NCBI GenBank assembly: GCA_963797635.1
Contig: CAWCPZ010000003.1
Span: 124,001 to 188,000, forward strand
Length of the DNA: 64,000 bases
Direction of reading: 5' to 3'
Source: JAOUEA01 sp963797635
Lineage (GTDB): Bacteria > Actinomycetota > UBA4738 > HRBIN12
Positions 36,056 through 44,879 of the stretch are shown here, piece by piece (the first letter of the stretch is position 1; each line of letters begins with the position of its first letter). The position numbers and the translations under genes were made by a program. The notes under the pieces are model-generated. The model did not search any database, was not told the DNA's origin, and saw only the letters and a program-made list of their open reading frames with translations.

Positions 36056-37201
36056 ATGAGCGAGACGCTCGTCACCAGCATCCCGGCGCTGCAGCCGGGC
36101 GAACGGCTCCTGTGCGGCCCCGGGCCGTCCAACGTGAACCCCAAGGTGCTCGAAGCGATGGGCAACCCGATGAACGGGCACCTCGACCCCGACTTCTGGG
36201 ACATCCTGGTCGACCTCACCGCCGGGCTCCAGGCGCTCTGGCAGCGGGCCGACGGACTGTCGCTGTGCTTCAGCGCCTCCGGGACCTCCGGCATGGAAGC
36301 CGGCCTCGCGAACCTCACCGAACCCGGCGAGAAGGTCATCGTGATCCACGCCGGGTTCTTCGGGGCCAGGATCGCCGAGATGGCCAAGCGCGCCGGCACC
36401 GAGCTCGTCGAACTCACCGCGCCGCTCGGCCAGATCGTGCCGCTGGATCAGGTCGAGGAGGCCCTGCGCGCCAACCCCGACACGAGGCTGGTGGCGGTGG
36501 TGCACGCCGAGACCTCGACCGGTGTTCGGTACCCGGTTGCGGAGCTGGGTTCGCTCATGCGGGAAGCGGCGCCCGATGCGCTGCTGATGGTCGACGCCGT
36601 GACCTCGCTGGGCGGCGAGCAGGTCTCCCCCACCGAGTGGAACATCGACTACGCCTACTCGTGCTCGCAGAAGTCGCTGGGCTGCCCACCCGGGCTGAGC
36701 CCGTTCACGGTGTCGCCGCGTGCGCTCGAACGGGCCCGCAACCGCAAGGCGCCCGTCTCGTTCAGCTTCGACATCGACCTGCTGGAGAAGTACTGGGTCG
36801 AGCGCCCGATGACCTACCACCACACGATGCCGATCCTGCAGTACTACGCGCTGTACGAGGGCATCCGGCTCGCCCTCGAGGAGGGCCTGCAGAACCGGTG
36901 GGCTCGCCACGAGGACGCCGGCCGCTACTTCCAGCAGCAGATGCGCGACCGTGGTTACACGTTCCTGTCCGATCCGGACCATCAGCTGTGGGAATTGAGC
37001 GCGATCGACGTGCCCGAGGGCGTGGACGGCAAGGACATCCAGTCGACGATCCTGCGCACGTTCAACATCGAGGTGGGCGGCGGCCTCGGCCCCACCGCGC
37101 CCCCGATCTGGCGGGTGGGCCTGATGGGCGTGAACGCCAACCGTGAGACCGCCGACCGGGTGCTGGCGGCCTTCGACGAGGTCCTGCCCCGCTCAGCGTA
37201 G
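36056..37201 (+). CDS. sgaA: Serine--glyoxylate aminotransferase
   Basis: A 381-residue class V PLP aminotransferase. It begins with LLCGPGPSNVNPKVLEAM, has the phosphate-binding SASGTSGMEAGLANL, the HAETSTG segment, the Asp in MVDAVTSLGG, and the PLP lysine (Lys206) in SCSQKSLGCPPG. These features match serine-glyoxylate/alanine-glyoxylate aminotransferases. It transfers the amino group of serine to glyoxylate, giving hydroxypyruvate and glycine, a defining serine-cycle reaction. It starts 46 bases after the palindromic operator and is followed by malyl-CoA lyase after eight bases. GAGGGA stands before the ATG. Confidence 0.92.
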   Translation: MSETLVTSIPALQPGERLLCGPGPSNVNPKVLEAMGNPMNGHLDPDFWDILVDLTAGLQALWQRADGLSLCFSASGTSGMEAGLANLTEPGEKVIVIHAGFFGARIAEMAKRAGTELVELTAPLGQIVPLDQVEEALRANPDTRLVAVVHAETSTGVRYPVAELGSLMREAAPDALLMVDAVTSLGGEQVSPTEWNIDYAYSCSQKSLGCPPGLSPFTVSPRALERARNRKAPVSFSFDIDLLEKYWVERPMTYHHTMPILQYYALYEGIRLALEEGLQNRWARHEDAGRYFQQQMRDRGYTFLSDPDHQLWELSAIDVPEGVDGKDIQSTILRTFNIEVGGGLGPTAPPIWRVGLMGVNANRETADRVLAAFDEVLPRSA

Positions 37202-37209
37202 GTGCCCTC

Positions 37210-38181
37210 ATGACACGCAAGGACCGGCTCCACCGAAGCGAACTCGCCGTTCCCGGCACGAACGTGCGCGCCATGGAGAAGGCCGCCACGCTCGATGCCG
37301 ACGTCGTGTTCCTCGACCTCGAGGACGCCGTGGCGCCCGACGACAAGGAAGCGGCGCGCGGCAACATCATCGAGGCGCTCGGCGTCAACGACTGGTCGCG
37401 AACGGCCGTCAGCGTGCGCATCAACGGGCTCGACACCCACTGGTGCTACCGCGACGTCGTCGACGTCGTGGAGGCGCGCGGCCAGGTGCTCGACACCGTG
37501 CTGGTGCCCAAGGTGGGCTCGCCCTCCGACGTCGAGTTCGTGGCGACGCTGCTGGACCAGATCGAGCAACGCAACGGCTGGGAGCCCGGCCGCATCGGCA
37601 TCCACATCCTGATCGAGACCGCCGCGGGGATGGCCAACGTCGAGGCGATCAGCCGGGCTCGGCCCGACCGGCTCGAGGCCATGGTGTTCGGCGTCGCCGA
37701 CTACGCGGCTTCGGTCCGTGCGCGCACGACGAACATCGGCGGGGCCAACCCCGGCTACTCCGTGCTCACCGATCCGTTGCCGCAGACGGGCGCGCGCGAG
37801 ATCCACTGGGGCGACCAGTGGCACTTCGGGATCAGCCGCATGGTGGCGGCGTGCCGCGCCGAAGGCCTGCGCCCGATCGACGGTCCGTTCGGCGACTTCA
37901 ACGACCCGGACGGGTACCGCAGCGCGGCGAGGCGCGCCGCGGCGCTGGGCTGCGAGGGCAAATGGGCGATCCACCCGTCGCAGGTCGAGTTGGCGAACGA
38001 GGTCTTCTCCCCTGGCGAGGACGAGGTCGACCGCGCGCGCCGGATCCTCCAGGCCATGGAGGACGCAGCGAAGGAGGGCAAGGGCGCCGTCTCGCTCGAC
38101 GGACGGCTGATCGACGCCGCCTCGATCCGGATGGCGGAGAACCTGATCCGCCAGGTGGAGCAGATCACCAGCAGGTCGTGA
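37210..38181 (+). CDS. mcl: Malyl-CoA lyase
   Basis: A 323-residue HpcH/HpaI-CitE superfamily lyase splitting malyl-CoA to acetyl-CoA and glyoxylate. It is closer in pattern to methylotroph malyl-CoA lyase than to CitE: RLHRSELAVPG, ADVVFLDLEDAVAPDDKE, RINGLDTHWCYRDVVD, LIETAAGMANVEAI, FGVADYAASVRAR, GPFGDFNDPDGY and GKWAIHPSQVELANEVF follow, in the same order, what I recall of the Methylobacterium enzyme. The metal-binding Glu and Asp are in LIETA and FGDFNDPDG. It stands between sgaA and the malate-CoA ligase genes. Confidence 0.93.
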   Translation: MTRKDRLHRSELAVPGTNVRAMEKAATLDADVVFLDLEDAVAPDDKEAARGNIIEALGVNDWSRTAVSVRINGLDTHWCYRDVVDVVEARGQVLDTVLVPKVGSPSDVEFVATLLDQIEQRNGWEPGRIGIHILIETAAGMANVEAISRARPDRLEAMVFGVADYAASVRARTTNIGGANPGYSVLTDPLPQTGAREIHWGDQWHFGISRMVAACRAEGLRPIDGPFGDFNDPDGYRSAARRAAALGCEGKWAIHPSQVELANEVFSPGEDEVDRARRILQAMEDAAKEGKGAVSLDGRLIDAASIRMAENLIRQVEQITSRS

Positions 38182-38249
38182 ACGACCGGCACGACCGCAT
38201 CCGGTCGCGCCTGAAGGAAGCCCGCAGCCGGGCGCCGAAGGAGCAGCAG

Positions 38250-39425
38250 ATGGATATCCACGAGTACCAGGCCAAGCAGCTGCTTCGCAGCTACCGGGTG
38301 ACCACGCCTCGAGGCGAGGTGGTCTACACGTCGAAGGCGGCCGCTCGCGTCGCCGAGGAGCTCGGCGGCCAGCGATGGGTGGTGAAGGCCCAGATCCATG
38401 CGGGTGGGCGCGGCAAGGCCGGTGGCGTGAAGCTGGGCAACTCCCCCGACAAGATCGCCGAGATCGCCGATCAGATGCTGGGCTCCACGTTGGTCACCGC
38501 ACAGACCGGTCCCGAGGGCCAGCGGGTCAGCCGCGTGCTGGTCGAACGTGCCTCGCGGATCGAGCGGGAGTTCTACCTCTCGCTGGTGGTGGACCGTGAT
38601 TCGCAGCGGATCGTGGTGATCGCCAGCGCTGAGGGCGGCGTCGACATCGAGGAGGTCGCCGCGTCCGACCCCGGCGCGATCCACACCGAGTACGTGGACC
38701 CCGGGGTCGGATTGCTGGACTTCCAGTGCCGCAAGGTGGCGACCGCGATCGGGCTGGGCAACCGCACCGCCTCGTTCACGCGGCTGCTCAAGCGCATGTA
38801 CCGGCTCTTCCGCGACCTGGACTGCCTGATGCTCGAGGTGAACCCCTTCATCGAGACCGAGGACGGCGACCTGGTCGCCCTGGACGCGAAGATGAGCTTC
38901 GACGACAACGCGTTGTTCCGCCAGGGCGACGTGGTGGAGCTGCGCGACTTCGAGGAGGAAGACCCCAAGGAGGTCGAGGCCACCGGCCACGGGCTCAACT
39001 ACATCGCGCTCGACGGCTCGGTGGGCTGCATCGTGAACGGCGCCGGCCTGGCGATGGGGACGATGGACGCGATCGTGCACCACGGCGGGCGCCCGGCGAA
39101 CTTCCTCGACGTAGGGGGCGGTGCCAGTCCCGAGAAGATCGCGAACGCCTTCCGGATCGTGCTGCAGGACCCGAACGTGCAGGCGATCCTGGTGAACATC
39201 TTCGCGGGCATCAACCGGTGCGATTGGATCGCGCAGGGCGTGGTGCAGGCGACGCGCGATCAGGCGATCGGCGTCCCGGTGATCGTCCGGTTGGCCGGCA
39301 CCAACGTGGAGGAAGGCCGGAAGATCCTGGACGAGAGTGGCCTGGCCCTGATCCAGGCCGACGACCTCGACGACGCCGCGGCCAAGGCCGTGCACGCGGT
39401 GAGCGAGCAAGGGGTGCCGGCATGA
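38250..39425 (+). CDS. mtkA: Malate--CoA ligase, beta subunit
   Basis: A 391-residue ATP-grasp subunit of the succinyl-CoA synthetase family. Order of motifs: MDIHEYQAKQLLRSY, WVVKAQIHAGGRGKAGGVKL, LEVNPFIETEDGDLVALDAKMSFDDNALFR, GCIVNGAGLAMGTMDAI, FLDVGGGASPEKI and ILVNIFAGINRCDWIAQGVV. The CDW in the last motif and the pairing with malyl-CoA lyase mark it as malate thiokinase rather than succinate ligase (where the segment is usually CD.IA); this is an inference from recalled sequences. It activates malate for the lyase. GGAG lies seven bases before the ATG. Its stop overlaps mtkB. Confidence 0.85.
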   Translation: MDIHEYQAKQLLRSYRVTTPRGEVVYTSKAAARVAEELGGQRWVVKAQIHAGGRGKAGGVKLGNSPDKIAEIADQMLGSTLVTAQTGPEGQRVSRVLVERASRIEREFYLSLVVDRDSQRIVVIASAEGGVDIEEVAASDPGAIHTEYVDPGVGLLDFQCRKVATAIGLGNRTASFTRLLKRMYRLFRDLDCLMLEVNPFIETEDGDLVALDAKMSFDDNALFRQGDVVELRDFEEEDPKEVEATGHGLNYIALDGSVGCIVNGAGLAMGTMDAIVHHGGRPANFLDVGGGASPEKIANAFRIVLQDPNVQAILVNIFAGINRCDWIAQGVVQATRDQAIGVPVIVRLAGTNVEEGRKILDESGLALIQADDLDDAAAKAVHAVSEQGVPA

Positions 39426-40321
39426 GCGTGTTCGTGGACAAGGACTCGAAGGTCATCATCCAGGGCTTCACCGGACAGCACGCCACGTTCCACGCCGAAG
39501 AGGCGATGTCGTTCGGGACGAAGGTCGTGGGAGGCGTCACCCCCGGCAAGGGGGGGACCACCCACCTGGGGTTGCCGGTGTTCAACAGCGTGGCCGAGGC
39601 GGTCGAGGAGACCGGCGCCGATGTGTCGGGCATCTTCGTGCCGCCGGCGCTCGCGACGGACTCCCTGCTGGAAGCGGCCGAGGCCGGCGTGGGGGTGGCG
39701 GTGATCATCGCCGACGGGGTCCCCGTCCAGGACATGGTCCGCACCAAGCGCTACCTCGCGGGGCGTTCGACGCGCATCATCGGACCCAACTCCCCCGGCA
39801 TCATCACGCCTGGCGCGTGCAAGGTGGGCATCATGCCGAGCCACATCTACCTGCCGGGGCGCGTGGGCGTGGTGTCGCGAAGCGGCACGCTCAACTACGA
39901 GGCCGTCTCGCAGATGACCGCCCGCGGCCTGGGGCAATCGACCTGCGTGGGCATCGGCGGCGACCCCGTGAACGGCACCGACTTCAAGACCGTCCTGCAG
40001 GCCTTCGAGAACGACGACGAGACCGACGTGGTCGTGATGATCGGCGAGATCGGCGGGCAGCAGGAGGTCGAGGCGGCCGCGTGGGCGGCGCAGTACATGT
40101 CGAAGCCGCTCGTGGCCTTCATCGCCGGAGTCTCGGCGCCGCGCGGCCGGCGCATGGGACACGCGGGCGCGGTGATCGCGGGCGAGTCCGACACCGCGAA
40201 CGCGAAGCTGGACGCGATCGAGGGCCACGGCCACCGGGTGGTGCGCAACCCGGCCGACATCGGCGAGACCGTGTTCCGCGCCGTCAAGGAGGCCGGCGAC
40301 CGGGTGGGCGCCGCGTCGTAG
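39422..40321 (+). CDS. mtkB: Malate--CoA ligase, alpha subunit
   Basis: A 299-residue CoA-binding subunit. It has the CoA-domain start VIIQGFTGQHATFHAEEA, VVGGVTPGKGGTTHLGLPVF, GPNSPGIITPG, VGVVSRSGTLNYEAV, MIGEIGGQQEVEAA and the phosphohistidine loop GRRMGHAGAVIAG (His247). The ATG overlaps the mtkA stop (ATGA), giving equal translation of the two subunits. Together they form malyl-CoA from malate, CoA and ATP. Succinyl-CoA ligase is the main alternative, made unlikely by the neighbours. Confidence 0.87.
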   Translation: MSVFVDKDSKVIIQGFTGQHATFHAEEAMSFGTKVVGGVTPGKGGTTHLGLPVFNSVAEAVEETGADVSGIFVPPALATDSLLEAAEAGVGVAVIIADGVPVQDMVRTKRYLAGRSTRIIGPNSPGIITPGACKVGIMPSHIYLPGRVGVVSRSGTLNYEAVSQMTARGLGQSTCVGIGGDPVNGTDFKTVLQAFENDDETDVVVMIGEIGGQQEVEAAAWAAQYMSKPLVAFIAGVSAPRGRRMGHAGAVIAGESDTANAKLDAIEGHGHRVVRNPADIGETVFRAVKEAGDRVGAAS

Positions 40322-40440
40322 CGGCTCAGGCTCGAGCAGCGCCCGCTCCACCATCACGCGATCCGATGCTCGCGGAGCGCGCAACGGCGGGCGCATCCGA
40401 AGCATCGAACGGTCGACGCTCACGGAAAGGGGCGAAGACC

Positions 40441-41267
40441 ATGGCCGCACGACTCACCGTCGATCCCACCGTTGGCCCGCCCGACGCTGCGCGACCGGTT
40501 CGAACGCGACGGGTTCGTCCGGATCACGGGCGCGCTCACGGACGCCGAGGTGACACGGTACCGGCGTGCCGTGGATCGGGTGGCGGCCGAACACGGCTCC
40601 GAGGGCACGATGCTGCATCGGTTGGCGTTCCTCGGCGACGATCCGTCATTCGTCAAGCTGCTTGACCATCGTGCCACGTTGCCGTTGGTGCGGCAGGTGC
40701 TGGGCGACAACATCCACTGCTACCACTGCCACCTGGACGTCCACCCTGGTGCCGAGACGCCCCGGGATGTGTGGCTGTGGCATCAGGACGGCGGCGTGGT
40801 GAACCGGGACCTGGAGACCTCACCCCGGCCGCGGCTGTCGGTCAAGGTGGCGTTCTTCCTGTCCGACGTGTCGATCCCGGGCCGCGGAAACCTGGTGGTA
40901 CTCCCCGGCTCACAACGGACCGACCGGATGGAGCCACCCGCCGACAGATCGAACGACCTGCCGGGCGCTCAGCCGATCCTGGCGGCGGCGGGCGACGCCG
41001 TGATGTTCGATCGCCGCCTCTGGCACATGCGCAGCCCCAACACGAGCGACGTCACCCGGAGGGTGCTGTTCCTGGCGTACACCTACCGGTGGATCCGGCC
41101 GCGCGACGACATGCCGATACCCACGGACGGTGGTGGCGGCGGCAACGACCGTCCAGCGGCAGCTCCTGGGGATCCCCGACGCCGCCGTCGACCACTGGTC
41201 CCTGGGCGAGCCGCCCGCGCTCGCCGATCGGCCTCACGCCACTCCTTCGTCGGGACCGGCGCGGTAG
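40441..41267 (+). CDS. Phytanoyl-CoA dioxygenase (PhyH) family protein (two frameshifts)
   Basis: About 275 residues when extra bases near 40470 and 41128 are removed. It is an Fe(II)/2-oxoglutarate oxygenase: LRDRFERDGFVRITGALTD at the start, the metal ligands HxD in WHQDGG and the distal His in MFDRRLWHMRSPN, and the 2-oxoglutarate Arg nearby (TRRVLFLAYTYRW). The C terminus reads VQRQLLGIPDAAVDHWSLGEPPAL. The substrate is unknown; relatives hydroxylate acyl-CoAs, ectoine or phosphonates. It lies 119 bases after mtkB on the same strand, with GAAAGGGG before ATG 40441, so it may belong to the serine-cycle block. Confidence 0.8.
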
Positions 41268-42352
41268 CGGATGCCGCTCGGCCGGTGCCACGTGACGTCG
41301 CCGTCGTCGGTGCGCGCGATCGACCATCCGTGCTCGTGCACCAGCTTGTGATGGAACGAGCAGACGAGGATGAGGTTGTCGAGATCGGTGGTGCCGCCGC
41401 GCGACCACCATTCGATGTGATGGGCCTGCGTGAACCGCCGGGCGTCGCACCCGGGGAACCGGCAGGCGTCGTCGCGATGCCGGAGCTGGCGCATCATCCA
41501 GGCCGACGGTTCGCGGGCGAGTCGACCGACCCCCGCCACCGTGCCGTCGGGTCGTTCGAGCACCATCTGGACGCGCGCGTTGCACAGCAGCCGCTGCGCC
41601 GTGGAGCCGCCGATCACCGGCCCGTCCTCGATCAAGGCGTTGGCGTCGACACCCTCGAGCACGTCGATGTCGGCATGGACCACGATCGTGGCTCGGTCCT
41701 GATCCTCGTCACCGGCGAGGCGGGCGGAGCACAGCGCGACGAGCGCGTCGGCCCGGCGGCTGCCCACGAACCGGTCGGACTCCTCCCCGGGCATGACGGG
41801 GATCTGGTCGCCGAGCCGATCGAGCGCCTTCGCCACCACGGCCCCCTGCGCCGACGGGAGTTCGCCGTCGATCACGAACCGCTGGCCCTCGTCGGCGACC
41901 TTCCACTGCAACCAGCGTGTGCGTTCGGCTTCGGCGGCCTGCTCGTCGCGATGCGCCACCTGCAGGTCGCCCGCTCGCCTGATCGCGCCCGAGGAGACCC
42001 CTTGGGCCCAACGCACGAGCGCGTCTTCATCGTCGAAGGAGGCGAACCGGGTGAGCTCGACGACCTTGTCGATGCCGAGATCGCCACGCGCGAGCGCGTG
42101 AGCGGTGGCGGGCAACGTGGGGAGCGCCCGGCCGGCGCCGAGCAGCCGGTCGGCCTTCCAGCGGGAGACGTCCAGCGCCATCGACGTCCACTGAGCCATG
42201 TCGTGGGCGCCGTCTTCGACCCAGGCCTGCCGGGTCTCGAGCTGGGCGAGGACCTCCAGCAGTTCGCGCTGACGTTCGGCGATCTCGCGGTGCAGGGTCT
42301 GGACGCGGCCGATGAGGTCCTGCGTGTCGGTGAGCAGTGGATCCACGTGCAT
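41234..42352 (-). CDS. DUF222 and HNH endonuclease domain protein
   Basis: A 372-residue protein of the actinobacterial DUF222/13E12 repeat type. Residues 1-300 form the helical DUF222 domain (ETRQAWVEDGAHDMAQWTSMALDVSRWKADRLL). The C-terminal HNH nuclease is CRFPGCDARRFTQAHHIEWWSRGGTTDLDNLILVCSFHHKLVHEHGW, with zinc-binding cysteines and the HH...N...H catalytic set. Copies of this family are common and often damage-inducible; the biological role is not settled. An SOS box lies 44 bases upstream of its start. It converges with the PhyH-like gene, overlapping its end by 34 bases. Confidence 0.9.
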   Translation of the reverse strand: MHVDPLLTDTQDLIGRVQTLHREIAERQRELLEVLAQLETRQAWVEDGAHDMAQWTSMALDVSRWKADRLLGAGRALPTLPATAHALARGDLGIDKVVELTRFASFDDEDALVRWAQGVSSGAIRRAGDLQVAHRDEQAAEAERTRWLQWKVADEGQRFVIDGELPSAQGAVVAKALDRLGDQIPVMPGEESDRFVGSRRADALVALCSARLAGDEDQDRATIVVHADIDVLEGVDANALIEDGPVIGGSTAQRLLCNARVQMVLERPDGTVAGVGRLAREPSAWMMRQLRHRDDACRFPGCDARRFTQAHHIEWWSRGGTTDLDNLILVCSFHHKLVHEHGWSIARTDDGDVTWHRPSGIRYRAGPDEGVA

Positions 42353-42395
42353 CCGTTCCGGGGGAGGACGGGTGGTGGACGACGCTGCATGCTAC

Positions 42396-42411
42396 TCGAA
42401 CATACGTTCGG
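42396..42411. promoter_or_regulatory. LexA (SOS) box between divergent HNH and ligD genes
   Basis: TCGAACATACGTTCGG is a near-perfect match to the actinobacterial SOS box TCGAAC-N4-GTTCGA (only the last base of the palindrome differs). It sits 44 bases from the HNH nuclease start and 43 bases from the LigD-type start, so a single LexA site could repress both genes and release them on DNA damage. Confidence 0.8.
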
Positions 42412-42453
42412 ATGTCAAGCCCCACGGCGCCGGACAGGTAACGTGGCTCTCCC

Positions 42454-43579
42454 ATGGCGACACCGGCGACCTCGATCGAGGTGCAGGGGCGGGAGATCCG
42501 CGTCACGAACCCCGACAAGGTGTACTTCCCCGACGCCGAGGGCGGCCCGATCACGAAGCTCGAGGTGGTGGAGTACTGGGCCGCGGTGGCCGAAGCCGCG
42601 CTTCACGGCTGCCGTGACCGCCCGGAGATCCTGCACCGCTTCCCCGCGGGGGTGGCCGACGACGGCGAGGGCTCCTTCTATCAGAAGCGCATCCCCAAGG
42701 GGTCGCCCGAGTGGGTGCAGACCGCCACCGTGATGTTCCCGAGCGGACGCACCGCCGCGATGCCGGTGATGGCCGACGAAGCGGCGCTGGTCTGGGCCGC
42801 GACGCTGGGCTGCCTGGAATGCAATCCCTGGCCGGTACGTGCCGACGACGTCGCTCACCCCGATGAGTTACGGGTGGACCTCGACCCCACGCCCGGTGTG
42901 CCGTGGGACGACGTGCGGAGGGTGGCGCTGATGTCGCGCGACGTCCTGGCCGAACACGGACTCACCGGGTTCCCGAAGACCAGCGGCAAACGGGGCCTGC
43001 ACATCAACGCCCGGGTGGAGCGAGGGAACGGCTTCACGGCGACGCGGCGCGCGGCGCTGGCCTTCGCGCGCGAGGTGGAGCGGCGCATGCCGGGCATCGC
43101 CACCACCGCGTGGTGGAAGGAAGAACGTCAGGGCGTGTTCCTCGACTACAACCAGAACGCGCGCGACCGCACCGTGGCGAGTGCGTATTCGGTCCGGCCC
43201 ATGCCCGACGCTCGCGTGTCGACACCGCTGGCTTGGGACGAGGTGGCCGACGTCGATCCCTCGCGCTTCACGGTGCGGACCGTGCCCGGCCGGTTGCGCG
43301 AGATCGGCGATCCGGGTGCCGGGATCGATCGAGCACGTGGGCAGCCTCGACGCATTGCTGGCGCTCGCAGAGCAGGACGCCGCCGGCGGCCTGGGCGATG
43401 CGCCGTGGCCACCGCATTTCCCGAAGGGCGACGACGAACCGGTGCGGGTGAACCCCTCCCGCGCGAAGAAGATCGCCGAATGGGAGGAGATGAAGCGCCA
43501 AGGTCTGGGCGGCGATCGAGGCCAGGGAAGCCAGGGCCGTGGCCAGGGCCGTCGCCGGAAAGAGCCGGGTTCGGCCTAG
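42454..43579 (+). CDS. ligD: LigD-type NHEJ DNA polymerase/primase domain protein (one frameshift)
   Basis: About 375 residues with one extra base near 43325. It is a stand-alone LigD polymerase (archaeo-eukaryotic primase fold): VTNPDKVYFPDAEGGPITKLEVVEYW, FYQKRIPKGSPEWVQTA, the catalytic acids in LRVDLDPTPGVPWDD, FPKTSGKRGLHINARV, and EERQGVFLDYNQNARDRTVASAYSVRP. In non-homologous end joining it fills gaps and adds ribonucleotides at broken ends. It converges on an ATP-dependent ligase gene with a four-base overlap. No Ku gene is in the window. The C-terminal tail is rich in Gly, Arg and Gln. Confidence 0.9.
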
Positions 43580-44658
43580 CCGTCCGTCGGTTCGGGCCAC
43601 GCGGGCGGTTCGGCCCCCGGGATCTGGTCGAAGGTGCAGCTCGCGGGCTCGCGGTCGTCGCGCCAGCGGACGAAGCTCGCGGCGTGGCGGAACCGCCCGT
43701 ACTGCACCCGGTCGATCGTGACCTCGCAGACCAGCACCGGTTGCAGGGTGATCCACGCGGTGTCCTTGCCGGCGCTCCACCGGCTCTGCCCGCCCGGCGC
43801 GCGACCACCCTCGAAGCTGTCGCCGCCTTCGAGCGGTCGCAACTGTTCGAGGATGTCCCGTCGCTCCTTCGCCTTGAACGAGGACGTGTGCCCGACGTAG
43901 TGCAGCGTGCCGTCGCCGTCGTACAGGCCGAGCAACAGCGCGCCGATCCCGTCGCCGGTCTTCGACAGGCGGTAGCCGCCCACGACGCAGTCGAGCGTGG
44001 AGCGATGCTTCACCTTGATCCAACCGCGCTCGCCCGACAGGTACGGCTGCTCGGCACGTTTGGCGATGATGCCGTCCTGGCCGATGCCCGCGTCGTCGGC
44101 GAACCAGCCGCGCGCCACCTCCGGATCGTCGGTCCAGGGAGCGGCCAACACCGTGGGCCCGGTGGGCACGTCGTCCAGGGAACCGGGCGCGGCCTCCCAT
44201 CCCATCGCCGAGGCCAGCGTCGCGAGTCGCTCGCGCCGTTCGGCGAGCGGGACCTCGGCGAGCCCTTCGTCCCCGAGCCACAGCAGGTCGAACACGATCA
44301 AGGTGGCGGGGATCTCGCCGGCGAGCTTGCGCACCCGCGACTCGGCAGGGTGCAGCCGCAGCTGCAGTTCGTCGAAGTCCATCCGGCCCGGCGCCACCCG
44401 CACGATCTCGGCGTCGGCCACGAACGGTCCGTGGCTCGCATCGCGTTCCAGCAGCTCGAGCAACTCCGGGAAGTACCGTCCCAGGGGTCTGCCGTCGCGG
44501 CTCGCGAGGCGCGCGGTGCCGTCGGTGTCGATCGCGACGATCGTCCGGAACCCGTCCCACTTGGGCTCGTAGGTCCAGCCATCACCGATGGGCATGTCCG
44601 GTTGGACCTTGGCGAGCATCGGCGCCGGAAGATCGCCGGCGATCGTGCGCTTCGGCAT
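43576..44658 (-). CDS. ATP-dependent DNA ligase (LigC-like)
   Basis: A 360-residue ligase. The adenylation motif is YEPKWDGFRT (Lys33), with motif III region LIVFDLLWLGDEG, motif IV GQDGIIAKRAEQPYLSG and motif V GWIKVKHRSTLDCVVGGY, followed by an OB fold. It seals nicks in DNA or DNA/RNA ends. Placement end-to-end with a LigD-type polymerase suggests they serve the same NHEJ or repair pathway. A -10-like TAGGGT ends six bases before ATG 44658, suggesting a leaderless message. Confidence 0.92.
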   Translation of the reverse strand: MPKRTIAGDLPAPMLAKVQPDMPIGDGWTYEPKWDGFRTIVAIDTDGTARLASRDGRPLGRYFPELLELLERDASHGPFVADAEIVRVAPGRMDFDELQLRLHPAESRVRKLAGEIPATLIVFDLLWLGDEGLAEVPLAERRERLATLASAMGWEAAPGSLDDVPTGPTVLAAPWTDDPEVARGWFADDAGIGQDGIIAKRAEQPYLSGERGWIKVKHRSTLDCVVGGYRLSKTGDGIGALLLGLYDGDGTLHYVGHTSSFKAKERRDILEQLRPLEGGDSFEGGRAPGGQSRWSAGKDTAWITLQPVLVCEVTIDRVQYGRFRHAASFVRWRDDREPASCTFDQIPGAEPPAWPEPTDG

Positions 44659-44771
44659 GGGCCGACCCTATCGCGCGCCGGACCACGACCTCATGCGGGC
44701 AGCCGCGCCGAGCCCAGGGTTGCCCCCACGCGCACCACGCCGGTCGTCTTCGCGCACGAGATGGCGCCCAT

Positions 44772-44787
44772 GTCACCATCCGGTGAC
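44772..44787. promoter_or_regulatory. Inverted repeat between divergent ligase and small-protein genes
   Basis: Perfect 6-bp arms GTCACC / GGTGAC separated by ATCC, in the 221-base region between the ligase start and the GTG of the small gene at 44880. It could be an operator or an mRNA hairpin; nothing else clear is visible in this spacer. Confidence 0.35.
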
Positions 44788-44879
44788 GATTGGCGATCAT
44801 GCGGCCAGTGGGGGATGCGTGCGACGGCGGAACGTGCAACGGTGGGAGCGCTCCACCCCCGCGAACGAAGGAGCTCCCC

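Noticed and set aside
38250..40321. Alternative reading of the ligase genes as sucC/sucD
   Set aside because: Placed directly after malyl-CoA lyase and serine-glyoxylate aminotransferase, and with the NIFAGINRCDW segment, malate-CoA ligase is the better call; substrate range still needs assay or phylogeny.
40364..40407. Spaced inverted repeat CGATGCT...AGCATCG between mtkB and the PhyH gene
   Set aside because: Arms of seven bases with a 30-base gap are expected by chance in such a region; no terminator-like form was seen.
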